Origin: Lancefieldella parvula_C
Lineage (GTDB): Bacteria; Actinomycetota; Coriobacteriia; Coriobacteriales; Atopobiaceae
Assembly (NCBI RefSeq): GCF_000758945.1
Contig: NZ_JRND01000007.1
Coordinates: 62,001 to 126,000, forward strand
Direction of reading: 5' to 3'
Length of the DNA stretch: 64,000 nt
Below are positions 34,593 through 43,748 of this stretch, one piece after another; position 1 is the stretch's first letter, and every line of letters starts with the position of its first letter. A model generated the notes under the pieces. That model saw only the letters and a list, made by a program, of their open reading frames with translations, was not told the DNA's origin and did no database searches. The position numbers and the translations under genes are program-made.

Positions 34593-36005
34593 GTGGCACA
34601 AAAAAAGAGCAGACTATTTCCTGTAGCTTTTCTCGCTGCTAAAGCAACACTTGCAGCACTTAAATTGACTAACCATGAAGGCGGAACGCTGCCAGGCTTT
34701 ATCGCTGAAGGCATTGATCCTGCATTTTTGGGAGACATTGCTAAGCCAGAGCAGATTGTCTTTATTACCGGCACAAACGGTAAGACAACCACCAACAACC
34801 TGCTCAACGATCTTCTCGCCGATAATGGCTACCAGACCGTTACCAACCGCGTTGGCGGCAATATTTCCAGCGGCTTTGCAAGCTCGTTTGCAAAGAACGC
34901 CACGTGGAAGGGTACGTCAAAGACTAAGCTTGCAGTTATGGAGTTTGACGAGCTCTCTGGACCTCGCATTTTCCCGTATCTGCAGCCTGATATTTTGTCT
35001 GTTACCAATTTGTTCCGCGATACGTTCTCTCGTAGCGCAACGCCAGACTACGTGTTTGACGTTATGGATAAGGGCATTCCTGCTTCAACTCATCTGATTT
35101 TGAACGCAGATGACATGATTAGCTGCAGGCTTGCTCCTCAGTGTACACATCGTACGTATTACTCCATTGCAAGGCTGGCAGAAGACACCGCAGAGCCAGT
35201 GGGTATTGTTTCAGATCTTACCGCCTGCCCCAAATGCGGTGGCAAGCTCAAGTGGGATTATGCTCACCTTAGGCATCTTGGACACGCAACTTGCGAGGAG
35301 TGCGGCTATACCAACCCAACTCCTGATTATGAGGTCATTTCAGTAGAGCCAGAGACTGGCAAGTTTGTGGTCAAGGAGCACTGCCACGAGGGTGCACCAA
35401 CATACGAGTACAAGCTCAATAGCTACTCTATCGTCAACCTCTATAACTTGTTTGTGGCCATTGTAACCGCGCGTGAGATGGGTCTTGCACCTGCAACTAT
35501 CGCTGCATCTTTGCAACGCGTTAACATTGCTTCCTCCAGGTATAACGAGATTGACTACAACGGTCGTCGTCTTATTAGCATGGCTTCTAAGGGCGAGAAT
35601 GATACGGCAACCTCAGTCACCATCGATATCCTTCGCAAACAGCCAGGCGATAAGGCAATTATCATCATGATTGCTGATGCGTACATGGCAAAAGCAAAAG
35701 ACCAGACAGAGTATATTGGCTGGTACTACCAGACAGACTTCGAGTTCTTGCAAGATCCAAGCGTCAAGCAGGTCATTATTTATGGAGACACATCGCTTGA
35801 CCTGCAGCTTAGACTCAGACTTGCGGGCATTGATCCAGCTAAAACCTTTGTGGCAAGCTCTCCTGAAGAAACCGCTGACCTGGTTGACCTTAACGCTTGC
35901 CAGCACATTTTCTATGCACACGGCCTCTATAACGGTGGCATTGCTGATATCAGCAGAAACCGTATCATTGAGCGCTTGAAACAGATGGAGGCCTCCCATG
36001 AGTAA
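34593..36005 (+). CDS. murT: MurT-type Mur ligase homologue (lipid II amidation)
   Basis: 470 residues. The GTG at 34593 has GGGAG five bases ahead and is preferred over in-frame ATG 34581 and TTG 34572. The ATP site is FITGTNGKTTTNNLL. The middle domain contains a zinc ribbon CPKCGG ... CEECGY, a hallmark of MurT compared with MurC-F. The C-terminal DUF1727-like domain follows. MurT with GatD converts the D-iso-glutamate of lipid II to D-iso-glutamine. It overlaps gatD by 8 bases. The segment IGWYYQTDFEFL corresponds to the region holding the Asp that completes the GatD active site in other MurT proteins. Confidence 0.92.
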   Translation: MAQKKSRLFPVAFLAAKATLAALKLTNHEGGTLPGFIAEGIDPAFLGDIAKPEQIVFITGTNGKTTTNNLLNDLLADNGYQTVTNRVGGNISSGFASSFAKNATWKGTSKTKLAVMEFDELSGPRIFPYLQPDILSVTNLFRDTFSRSATPDYVFDVMDKGIPASTHLILNADDMISCRLAPQCTHRTYYSIARLAEDTAEPVGIVSDLTACPKCGGKLKWDYAHLRHLGHATCEECGYTNPTPDYEVISVEPETGKFVVKEHCHEGAPTYEYKLNSYSIVNLYNLFVAIVTAREMGLAPATIAASLQRVNIASSRYNEIDYNGRRLISMASKGENDTATSVTIDILRKQPGDKAIIIMIADAYMAKAKDQTEYIGWYYQTDFEFLQDPSVKQVIIYGDTSLDLQLRLRLAGIDPAKTFVASSPEETADLVDLNACQHIFYAHGLYNGGIADISRNRIIERLKQMEASHE

Positions 36006-36744
36006 TCCAGCAACTAAGATTGAGATTCTTTACCCAGAGTACGGTAACCAGGGTGGAGACAACGGAAATGCTCTCTACCTGGAGGCCTGCCTTCCAAAAG
36101 AGAACTTTGTGTACACCTCTCACGCCACAACGCCTTACTTTGTTGAAAACACGCCATCAGCAATCATCATGGGTGGCATGACAGAAGCCCAGCAAGAGCT
36201 TATTATTTCTCGCCTTATGCCTTACAAGGACAGGCTTTCAGAGCTGGCTGATCAGGGCGTTCCTATGCTGTTTGCGGGCAACGCTTCAGAGCTTTTTGGC
36301 GAGAAAATCGTTAATCCTGACGGCTCTGAAATTGAGGCTCTGGGCCTCTTCAAGTTTACGACTACTCGCTATATGCCCCAGCGCTTCCACGATGTCCAGG
36401 TGGGAGAGTTTGATCCCGGCAATGGCAAAGAGCCTTTTGTTGTCGTTGGCTTTAAGATGCAGTTCACACTCACCGAGGGAGATAACTCTAACTGCTACTT
36501 CCTTAAAAATAAGGTAGGTTTTGGCATCAATAAAGAAAGCAAGCTGGAAGGTTTCCGTCGCAAGAACGCTATTGCCACCTGGCTTATTGGGCCACTGCTT
36601 CCGCTCAATCCTTATCTCACACGGTGGATTTTGGATATGGCAGGCGAGGAAGACACTCCTCTTGCTTTTGAAGAAGAGGCAGTCGCAGCGTATCAAAAGC
36701 ATGCTCGTGAGATGGTCTATCCAGGAATGCACCTGCATTACTAA
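35998..36744 (+). CDS. gatD: GatD-like glutaminase-fold partner of MurT, catalytic residues missing
   Basis: 248 residues, starting inside the last codons of murT. The overall pattern is that of GatD: YPEYGNQGGDNGNALYL near the N-terminus, IIMGG, LGLFKF, GFGIN and GPLLPLNP. Two expected catalytic positions differ. Where active GatD proteins have CGGYQ there is GNASE (94-98), with no Cys. Where they have TYLHGPLLP there is TWLIGPLLP (Ile197 for His). The ENHxGxT-type segment is also altered (FKMQFTLTEG). Glutamine hydrolysis by this subunit therefore seems unlikely, although pairing with MurT is conserved. Confidence 0.85.
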   Translation: MSNPATKIEILYPEYGNQGGDNGNALYLEACLPKENFVYTSHATTPYFVENTPSAIIMGGMTEAQQELIISRLMPYKDRLSELADQGVPMLFAGNASELFGEKIVNPDGSEIEALGLFKFTTTRYMPQRFHDVQVGEFDPGNGKEPFVVVGFKMQFTLTEGDNSNCYFLKNKVGFGINKESKLEGFRRKNAIATWLIGPLLPLNPYLTRWILDMAGEEDTPLAFEEEAVAAYQKHAREMVYPGMHLHY

Positions 36745-36828
36745 TTGTATGTCTGCACTGCTCATTTGCTCATATATACATTTCGTCGTATCATGAACTA
36801 AGTTTTTAGAGTTAACAAGGGGATTGTT

Positions 36829-37452
36829 TTGCCACAGGTTTCTTCAGCTTATGCAACAAAACAGCGCGCTCAGCGCCTTGCACGTATTGGTATTATTGCT
36901 GCCCTTTATGCAGCACTTACGCTTGCAGCTCTTCTTTTCTTGGGCGGTCTTGCTTGGGGTCCTGTGCAGTTCCGCATTTCTGAGGCGGTTGTGGTTATTG
37001 CACTCTTTACCGCTGACGCAATCCCAGGACTGACGCTTGGCTGCATTATTGCCAACCTTGCAAATATGGTCATTTCTGGCACAGGAGCTTTGGGATTGTT
37101 AGACGTAGTCTTTGGTTCTCTGGCAACTGCTCTTGGTGCATGGTTTACCTGGAAGAACAGGAAGAACGTACCACTTGCGCTTCTGGGGCCAGTGCTTGCA
37201 AATGCCGTTATTGTGTCTGCATATCTTCCCATTTTGCTTCAAGGATTGGGATTCTACACAATTCCATTTACCACCATTGAACTTGATGGATCGTATCCTC
37301 TTATGTTCTTGTTTGGTTTTATCACCACAGGGCTCGGAGAGGCTGTTGTTCTCTATGTACTCGGAGCTCCTTTGGTTCGTGCGCTTAAGCATTCGCCTTT
37401 GCCGCAGCAGCTTGCTTCTGAGGATTCTGCTGCAGAATCAGTCGGGAACTAG
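36829..37452 (+). CDS. QueT-family membrane transporter (queuosine precursor uptake)
   Basis: 207 residues with a TTG start after AAGGGGAT. About five or six membrane segments span residues 20-190. PVQFRISEAV and IANLANMV are typical of the QueT family of ECF-type substrate-binding membrane proteins, which import queuosine precursors. A link to gluQ, which acts on queuosine tRNA, is plausible. I found no recognisable preQ1 riboswitch in the short leader. It is followed within six bases by a sensor kinase gene, an unusual partnership. Confidence 0.8.
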   Translation: MPQVSSAYATKQRAQRLARIGIIAALYAALTLAALLFLGGLAWGPVQFRISEAVVVIALFTADAIPGLTLGCIIANLANMVISGTGALGLLDVVFGSLATALGAWFTWKNRKNVPLALLGPVLANAVIVSAYLPILLQGLGFYTIPFTTIELDGSYPLMFLFGFITTGLGEAVVLYVLGAPLVRALKHSPLPQQLASEDSAAESVGN

Positions 37453-37458
37453 ACAGTC

Positions 37459-38796
37459 ATGCAAAGACTTGCTCAGTACATACATAGATCAACCAGGATA
37501 GTCCTGATTATTCTTGCCTGTGTATTGCTGGGCTTGCTTTCTTGGAGCGTCATGGCAGACAACCTGTTTGCCGCTCTTGTTGCAGGCGGAGGACTTGCCA
37601 CGGTCATTGTTCTTGGTGGCACTACCCAGCCTGGTAATGAGCACGCCAGGTCTCAAGCAACAGAGCGAACACTTGAGGTTGCCTCTAAGACGCTCAAGAC
37701 CTTACGCGGAGGCTTGTCGCAAGAAACAGCGCCAACTATCTGCACACTATTGCTTCCAGAAACTTCTGCAGCCGCCATTTCCATCACAGATACAGAATAT
37801 GTATTGGGCTTTGAGGGAGACATTGCAACCTCGCATATGCCTGGTTCAAAAGTGGTTGGCCCTGCAACTGAGGTTCTGGAAAGTGGCCGCATGGAGACGT
37901 TTGTCTCGGTAGATAGTCGTCAGCAGGTACTACAAAGGCGTGGCGGCTTTGGCAATGGCGGCAGCTCCTTTGGCATCATTGTTCCGTTGATTGTTCAGGA
38001 TCGCACAGTTGGCACTATCAAGCTCTACTATCGTCGTGGCATTGAAATTGATCGTACGCAGTTGGCAATTGCTGAGGGACTGGGTGAGCTTCTCTCCACG
38101 CAGCTTTCCTCGTATGAGCTTGATCGCCAGGCAGAGTTAACCGCTCGAGCCGAGGTCAAAGCCTTGCAGGCGCAGATTAATCCACATTTCTTGTTCAACA
38201 CGCTCAACACCATTGCATCTCTTACGCGTACAAACCCCAATAAGGCGCGAGATCTGCTTCGCGAGTTCTCTGTGTTTTATCGCCGTACGCTTGAGAGCTC
38301 TCAAGGCGCGCTCATTCCGCTTTCTCAGGAATTGACACAAACGCGCAGGTATTTGACAATTGAGAAGGCGCGTTTTGGAGAAGAACGTATTCAAGAGTCT
38401 GAGCATGTCGATGAGGGATGCGAAGATGTTCAGGTACCGTCTTTTTTGATTCAGCCCATTGTCGAGAATGCCGTGAGGCACGCTATGAAAGATGAAGGCG
38501 CCCTCCATATTGACATCCACGTCACACGCGATGATGATGATATTCTTATATCTGTTGCTGATGATGGTCTTGGAATGGATGAAGAGACTGTTTCTCGCTT
38601 ACTTAATGGTCAAGGTCCTATCCCGCAGGATTCTTCGGGGAGAAATAGGGGCACGGGTATTGCCATTAAGAACGTAGCTGAGCGAGTTGAGCGCTTCTAC
38701 GCCGTTGGCTCTGGCATGGAAATCATGTCTAAACCAGGGCAGGGTACGTGCGTGACACTCAAGCTTGCAGGTGCGGCACTGCAGGCAACAGCATAA
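37459..38796 (+). CDS. LytS-type sensor histidine kinase
   Basis: 445 residues. Two closely spaced membrane helices (about 12-55), a GAF-like domain (about 90-220), a His_kinase domain with QINPHFLFNTLNTI (His243) and a HATPase domain with IVENAVRHAMKDE, DDGLGMD and GTGIAIKN. The short membrane part differs from LytS proteins that have five to six helices. The LytTR-type regulator is the next gene, and queT is just upstream. Such pairs often control murein hydrolases or carboxylate uptake; the signal here is unknown. Confidence 0.9.
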   Translation: MQRLAQYIHRSTRIVLIILACVLLGLLSWSVMADNLFAALVAGGGLATVIVLGGTTQPGNEHARSQATERTLEVASKTLKTLRGGLSQETAPTICTLLLPETSAAAISITDTEYVLGFEGDIATSHMPGSKVVGPATEVLESGRMETFVSVDSRQQVLQRRGGFGNGGSSFGIIVPLIVQDRTVGTIKLYYRRGIEIDRTQLAIAEGLGELLSTQLSSYELDRQAELTARAEVKALQAQINPHFLFNTLNTIASLTRTNPNKARDLLREFSVFYRRTLESSQGALIPLSQELTQTRRYLTIEKARFGEERIQESEHVDEGCEDVQVPSFLIQPIVENAVRHAMKDEGALHIDIHVTRDDDDILISVADDGLGMDEETVSRLLNGQGPIPQDSSGRNRGTGIAIKNVAERVERFYAVGSGMEIMSKPGQGTCVTLKLAGAALQATA

Positions 38797-38845
38797 TAGT
38801 ATCGGTTTTGCTTAACGCTACGTTAGGCCGTTGGGAGTGAATGAC

Positions 38846-39559
38846 ATGCGTGCCATGATTGTTGATGACGAGGCTCCAGCCCGTTCTGAACTCAAGTTCT
38901 TGCTTGAGGAGACCGGACGTCTCGAGGAAATCATTGAGGCCACAAGTGCAAGAGATGCTGTCGAGAAACTCATGGAGTCTCGTGTTGAGGTCTTGTTCCT
39001 CGACATCTCCATGCCTAAGACAAATGGAATGCAGCTTGCAGAGGCTCTTCACAAACTGAAGAATCCTCCCCAGATTGTGTTTGTCACTGCATATAGCGAG
39101 TACGCGCTGGATGCTTTTGGCGTTAACGCGGTAGATTACCTGATGAAGCCCGTTGAGACCGAGCGCCTTGAGCAGGCTCTTGATAAGGTTGAGGAGCGCC
39201 TTCGTCCTCAGTCTCCTATGGCAACCATTGAGCGAATTCCTGTCATTAAGAGCGGAAGCAAGGTTCTTGTTCCAATTGATCAGATTCGCTTTATTGAGGC
39301 AAAAGACGATTATTCTTGCATCTACACAGAAGACGATCGCTTCTTGTCTACTATTTCTCTGCAAAAACTTGAAGAGCGCCTTGCTCCACACGGATTCTTC
39401 CGCATTCATCGTAGCTTTATCGTGAATCTTGAGTATGTTGACGATGTTGAGGTTATCTCTGCTGGTATCCTACAGTTGACTATTCAGGGATTTGAGGAGC
39501 GTCACATTTCGGTTTCTCGCCGTCGTGTGGTTGCACTCAAGCGAGCACTGGGACTGTAG
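38846..39559 (+). CDS. LytTR-family response regulator
   Basis: About 237 residues from the ATG at 38846 (GGGAG eight bases ahead). The receiver domain has VDDEAPAR, Asp53 in LFLDISMPKTNG and Lys in LMKPVE. The C-terminal LytTR DNA-binding domain (about 130-235) has FIEAKDDYSCIYT, FFRIHRSFIVNLEYV and ISVSRRRV. LytTR proteins bind paired direct repeats. It is the partner of the kinase 50 bases upstream. Confidence 0.93.
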   Translation: MRAMIVDDEAPARSELKFLLEETGRLEEIIEATSARDAVEKLMESRVEVLFLDISMPKTNGMQLAEALHKLKNPPQIVFVTAYSEYALDAFGVNAVDYLMKPVETERLEQALDKVEERLRPQSPMATIERIPVIKSGSKVLVPIDQIRFIEAKDDYSCIYTEDDRFLSTISLQKLEERLAPHGFFRIHRSFIVNLEYVDDVEVISAGILQLTIQGFEERHISVSRRRVVALKRALGL

Positions 39560-39610
39560 AAGCTCAAAGGGTTTCTCGCCAGCAGCAAAAAGCGCACGTA
39601 GGAGTTTGGT

Positions 39611-40108
39611 ATGGCACTAGTAAGGTTTGACGTAATTTCAGATACGCATGGGTATTTGTCATCTGAGTTGCTTGAAGCTCTGCAAGGCGCCAACTACATT
39701 GTGCATGCAGGAGATATTACCTCTAACGCCGATTATCAGACACTGCAGAAGATTGCTCCGGTAAAGCTCTGCCTGGGTAATAATGACTTTTGCTACAACT
39801 ATGGCCCCATGGTAAAGAAAAAGATTATTTTCTTTGCGGCCGGCTTAAAGTGGCAGGTATGTCATTATCGCGAAAGGCTTGACCTGGTTAAATGCAATAT
39901 TGCTATTTGTGGTCATACGCATAAGCCTTTTGTGCAGCGTGACGAGTGGACCAACACGCTTGTAATGAATCCAGGAAGCCCTACCTACCCGCGCGGTCGC
40001 GAGGGCGCAACAATGGGACGCATTATTGTTGATGATGAAACAGCCCAGGTAGTCAGCGCAGAGATTATTAGTCTGTCTTCGCTTGAGGTGCTTTCTTCTT
40101 GTAAATAA
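39611..40108 (+). CDS. YfcE/MJ0936-type metallophosphoesterase
   Basis: 165 residues with an ATG after GTAGGAG. The two-metal phosphoesterase motifs are in order: SDTHG, HAGDI, GNND, CGHTHKP and NPGSP. Members hydrolyse phosphodiesters in vitro, and the physiological substrate is unknown. The last 41 bases overlap the end of the convergent PAP2 gene. Confidence 0.9.
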   Translation: MALVRFDVISDTHGYLSSELLEALQGANYIVHAGDITSNADYQTLQKIAPVKLCLGNNDFCYNYGPMVKKKIIFFAAGLKWQVCHYRERLDLVKCNIAICGHTHKPFVQRDEWTNTLVMNPGSPTYPRGREGATMGRIIVDDETAQVVSAEIISLSSLEVLSSCK

Positions 40109-40784
40109 GCGATGGAATCATCAGCTTGGTAAAAAGCACTAGCCATACAAGGGCAAGCGAGAAACCACCAATGACGTCGGTAGCGTAGTGCACACCCAGA
40201 TAAATTCTACTGACGCCAATCATAATGATGACACCTGAGAACAGGCCACACCAAATCCAACGCTGTAGCTTGTCTTTCTCGTAATGCCAGACAAGCCAAA
40301 TGAGTAGGCCATAAAAAGCCATCGAGAACATCGAGTGGCCCGACGGGAAGCTGTAGCCAGTTTCAACTACTAGCCTAAAGCCATCTGGACGAGGACGCTG
40401 GACAATAGCCTTAAAGATAAGGTCAACAATAACAACGCCACCCAGATTAATAAAGGCAAGCCTGCCGACACTTGGCCCTGGTGCAAACGCGGCAACCACA
40501 ATAAGCATGACAATAACGGTGACGGGGCTTGCAAGTCCAGAGAACCCTTCCATAACCTCTGTAAGAAGTGGAGTTCTCAGGTGGACAACAAAGAGCCTGT
40601 AGGCAAAGTGATCAATGCCGATGACGTCACCTTCAGAAACGTCAATCAGCAAAAAAATAAAAATTGCTGAAGAGACAAGCAGAATGATGGTAGAAAGGCT
40701 AGAACGCAGACGCTGTAAAAAAAGGCGCTTGCGAACTCCTGTTAAAAGTCCTGTCTTTTGAGCATCAAGGCTTTTATCGGCCAT
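40068..40784 (-). CDS. PAP2-superfamily membrane phosphatase
   Basis: 239 residues from the ATG at 40784 after AAGGAGAA. Five to six membrane helices. The three phosphatase motifs are intact: KAIVQRPRPDG, YSFPSGHSM and SRIYLGVHYATDVIGG. Such enzymes dephosphorylate undecaprenyl or phosphatidyl phosphates at the membrane; recycling of undecaprenyl pyrophosphate is a reasonable guess given the envelope-rich context. It probably starts downstream of trxA with a terminator between them. Confidence 0.9.
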   Translation of the reverse strand: MADKSLDAQKTGLLTGVRKRLFLQRLRSSLSTIILLVSSAIFIFLLIDVSEGDVIGIDHFAYRLFVVHLRTPLLTEVMEGFSGLASPVTVIVMLIVVAAFAPGPSVGRLAFINLGGVVIVDLIFKAIVQRPRPDGFRLVVETGYSFPSGHSMFSMAFYGLLIWLVWHYEKDKLQRWIWCGLFSGVIIMIGVSRIYLGVHYATDVIGGFSLALVWLVLFTKLMIPSLIYKKKAPQAKTD

Positions 40785-40800
40785 TAGTTCTCCTTGTAAC

Positions 40801-40836
40801 AAAAAGGCGGCACGCCGATAGACGTACCGCCGCTTA
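40801..40836 (-). terminator. Terminator of trxA
   Basis: On the minus strand GGCGGTACG/CGTGCCGCC (one mismatch) is followed by TTTTTG. It sits between trxA and the PAP2 gene. Confidence 0.8.
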
Positions 40837-40877
40837 GTTCAATGATAAGCCAGCGCAGCCGCGTGGCACACAAGAAC

Positions 40878-41195
40878 TTACAGGTTAGCGTTAAGCTCAG
40901 AGACGAGGTCAGCCTTAGGAAGATTGCCAACCATGGTGTGAACTGGCTCACCGTTCTTGAAGAGGATGAGGGTTGGGATAGAAACGATGCGGAAACGAGT
41001 TGCAAGATCAGCCTCGTCGTCAACATTTACCTTGTAGACGTCAAGCTTGTCTGCCATCTCATGGCCAACTTCCTCAACGACTGGACCAAGAGCGCGGCAA
41101 GGACCACACCAGGATGCCCAGAAATCAACGAGGACAGGCTTGTCTGCGTTAGCAAGAACAGAATCGAACTCTGCAGTAGTGAGCTGCTGTGCCAT
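40878..41195 (-). CDS. trxA: Thioredoxin
   Basis: 105 residues with an ATG after GGAGG. The active site is WCGPC (29-33) with the cis-proline in VSIPTLILF. Standard size and fold for a cytosolic dithiol reductant. Monocistronic. Confidence 0.96.
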   Translation of the reverse strand: MAQQLTTAEFDSVLANADKPVLVDFWASWCGPCRALGPVVEEVGHEMADKLDVYKVNVDDEADLATRFRIVSIPTLILFKNGEPVHTMVGNLPKADLVSELNANL

Positions 41196-41295
41196 AGTGA
41201 ACCTCCAGTTACATACGGCTATAAAGCCATTAACTTTTTATTGCTAGCAAACTTATCCCCAAATTAGGGAAGTGTATACACATAACTTTGTAGAC

Positions 41296-41324
41296 TTGCT
41301 CAAATTGTGAATTACGTGCATAGT
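41296..41324 (+). promoter_or_regulatory. Promoter of the unknown gene at 41348
   Basis: TTGCTC (41296-41301), a 17-base spacer and CATAGT (41319-41324) precede the gene. Confidence 0.4.
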
Positions 41325-41347
41325 TGGCATATAAGAAAGAGGTGCGC

Positions 41348-41875
41348 ATGCCAAGCGAAAGATCTATGCGAAAAGAAGCCTACATGGCAAAAACAACGCA
41401 TGAGTTTGGAGATTTTGCTGCTCAGGGGGTGTGTATGGCAGGCAATGCTTTTGCATCGGTTTTATTGGTAAAAGGCCAGGAAGACTTTGAAGAGGCTGAA
41501 CTTTCTGCACTTAAAGCTTCTTTAGAGCATTTAGGCTATGCACCTGAGGCATGGGCCACCTTGCTTACCACAACAAAAACAGGCGATCCTATAAATCCAG
41601 AGCTCGTTAGGCAGGCGATAAGTGCTTTTAGCCCTGACACGGTGCTCCTGGTAAATGATGCAGCAGTTGCATCAGTGCGTGAAGCATACGCAGGAGAGCT
41701 TGAACAGCTTAAAACTGATGCCGAGAAGACCTTCTCGCCCCGTGTTCTTGTTCGTGTGTGCGGAATGCGGATGGTAAATCTTGATAATTTTGCTTCAGCG
41801 CTTGATGATCCTCATCAGAAGCAGATGCGCTGGGCTGCAATTAAACAGGTTCCACCTTTGGGGGAACCCTATTAG
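41348..41875 (+). CDS. Protein of unknown function
   Basis: 175 residues from the ATG at 41348 (AAAGAGGTG just ahead); the in-frame TTG at 41324 is less likely. It is soluble and begins with a basic stretch. A central block LEHLGYAPEAWATLLTTT and INPELVRQAISAFSPDTVLLVNDAAVASVREAY looks like an alpha/beta domain ending with the pattern RVLVRVCGMRMVNLDNFASALDDPHQKQMRWA. I recognise no family with confidence. Monocistronic between trxA (divergent) and pgi. Confidence 0.7.
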   Translation: MPSERSMRKEAYMAKTTHEFGDFAAQGVCMAGNAFASVLLVKGQEDFEEAELSALKASLEHLGYAPEAWATLLTTTKTGDPINPELVRQAISAFSPDTVLLVNDAAVASVREAYAGELEQLKTDAEKTFSPRVLVRVCGMRMVNLDNFASALDDPHQKQMRWAAIKQVPPLGEPY

Positions 41876-41972
41876 TAATGATTTGTCGTATTTTTTTACG
41901 AAAAACAACATTGTGACGTTTCATGAGCGTTGCTCAGACTATCCTTGAGGTAGTCAAAAGAAGGAGACTGGT

Positions 41973-43679
41973 ATGGCATCACCTACAGCACCAAGCATTT
42001 TGCCTACTGACGCAACACAGACTAAAGCTTGGCAGGCACTTACAGAGCATTACACCAGCTTAAAAGATACTAAGGCTACGCTGAAGGAATGGTTTGCAGA
42101 AGACTCACAGCGTGCCAAGAATCTTACGTTTGAGCTAGATCAGTTCCATATTGATCTTTCTAAAAACCTTGCCACGCAAGAGACACTTGATCTTCTGTGT
42201 GACCTTGCAAAAGAGGTCAAGCTTGAAGAGCGTAGAGACGCTATGTATGTCGGCATGCATATCAACACTACTGAAGACCGAGCAGTTCTTCATACAGCAC
42301 TTCGTCGTCCTGCCTCTGAAGCAGGCACGCTTATTGTTGATGGTCAAGATGTTGTCGCCGACGTTCACCAGACGCTGAACAAGATGTACGCCTTCTGTGA
42401 CCGAGTTCGCTCGGGAGAGTGGAAAGGCGTTTCTGGCAAGCCTATCAAGACTGTTGTAAGTATTGGTATTGGTGGCTCTGACCTTGGTCCTGTTATGGTT
42501 TACGAGGCCCTAAAGCCTTTTGCTGACGCCGGTATTACTGCTCGCTTTGTCTCCAACATTGACCCTGTTGACCTTGGCGAGAAAACCGAGGATCTTGATC
42601 CAGAAACAACGCTCTTCATTGTTGTTTCCAAGACCTTTACCACACTTGAAACACTTACCAATGCACGTTGTGCTCGTGCGTGGCTTTTAGAGAAGCTTGC
42701 TGAACAGGGCATTATTGATGGCTCTGATTCTCAGAATGCAGAAGCTATTCGTAAGCATTTTGTTGCTGTTTCAACTGCGCTTGATTTGGTAGAAGACTTT
42801 GGCATTGATCCAGAAAACACCTTTGGTTTCTGGAACTGGGTTGGCGGCCGTTATTCGGTTGATTCTGCAGTTGGTCTTGTGCTGGCTATCGTTTTTGGTC
42901 CACAGCGCTTTGCAGAATTCCTCAGTGGCTTTAATGCGGTTGATGAATATTTCAAAAACACTCCATTGAGACAAAATGTTGTTGCTCTCATGGGTCTCTT
43001 AAACGTTTGGTACGTTAATTTCTTTGGCGCAGCATCTCATGCCGTACTTCCATATAGTCAGTACCTGCATAGATTCCCTGCATATCTCCAGCAGCTCACC
43101 ATGGAATCCAACGGTAAGTCTACTCGTTGGGATGGTACGGCGGTTACTTCAAAGACAGGCGAAATCTTCTGGGGAGAGGCTGGAACTAATGGTCAACATG
43201 CGTTCTACCAGCTTATCCATCAGGGAACCCAGATTATTCCTGCTGACTTTATTGCGTTTGTAAATACTGCCTTTGCCACCAAAGATGCAGACCTAGACGT
43301 CCATGAACTCTTCCTCTCCAATTTCTTTGCGCAGACTAAAGCGCTTGCTTTTGGTAAGACTGCTGATGAGGTCCGTGCTGAGGGAACACCAGAGTGGATG
43401 GTTTCTGCACGCGTCTTTGAAGGAAATAGGCCAACTACTTCTATCTTTGGTAAAGAGCTTAATCCTCGTGCTATTGGTACGCTTATTGCACTCTACGAGC
43501 ACATTACCTTTGTTGAAGGTGTTGTGTGGGGCATTGATTCCTTTGATCAGTGGGGCGTAGAGCTTGGTAAACAGCTTGCAAAGCAGATTTTCCCTGCAAT
43601 TCATAACGACGAAGAACTAGCAAAACAAGACGCTTCCACTCAGTCTCTTGTTGATTTCTATCGCAGAAACAGAACATAA
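41973..43679 (+). CDS. pgi: Glucose-6-phosphate isomerase
   Basis: 568 residues with an ATG after AGGAG. It interconverts glucose-6-phosphate and fructose-6-phosphate. Sugar-phosphate isomerase signatures are VSIGIGGSDLGPVMV, VSKTFTTLET, NGKSTRWDG and WGEAGTNGQHAFYQLIHQG. The length fits the longer E. coli-like class and not the shorter Bacillus type. A hairpin with a T-rich tail follows. Confidence 0.97.
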   Translation: MASPTAPSILPTDATQTKAWQALTEHYTSLKDTKATLKEWFAEDSQRAKNLTFELDQFHIDLSKNLATQETLDLLCDLAKEVKLEERRDAMYVGMHINTTEDRAVLHTALRRPASEAGTLIVDGQDVVADVHQTLNKMYAFCDRVRSGEWKGVSGKPIKTVVSIGIGGSDLGPVMVYEALKPFADAGITARFVSNIDPVDLGEKTEDLDPETTLFIVVSKTFTTLETLTNARCARAWLLEKLAEQGIIDGSDSQNAEAIRKHFVAVSTALDLVEDFGIDPENTFGFWNWVGGRYSVDSAVGLVLAIVFGPQRFAEFLSGFNAVDEYFKNTPLRQNVVALMGLLNVWYVNFFGAASHAVLPYSQYLHRFPAYLQQLTMESNGKSTRWDGTAVTSKTGEIFWGEAGTNGQHAFYQLIHQGTQIIPADFIAFVNTAFATKDADLDVHELFLSNFFAQTKALAFGKTADEVRAEGTPEWMVSARVFEGNRPTTSIFGKELNPRAIGTLIALYEHITFVEGVVWGIDSFDQWGVELGKQLAKQIFPAIHNDEELAKQDASTQSLVDFYRRNRT

Positions 43680-43718
43680 CACGTTACATAACATAAAATT
43701 ATTTTTTTATTTCATGTT

Positions 43719-43748
43719 AAGAAGGTCATCTTGTATGGCCTTCTTTCT
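43719..43748 (+). terminator. Terminator of pgi
   Basis: AAGAAGG (43719-43725) and CCTTCTT (43739-43745), extended by a wobble pair, form the stem, and TCTTAC follows. Confidence 0.65.

Noticed and set aside
36745..36828. preQ1 riboswitch upstream of the QueT-like gene
   Set aside because: An AACTAA string is present, but the C-rich pseudoknot partner and stem of a preQ1-I aptamer are not, and the leader is short.
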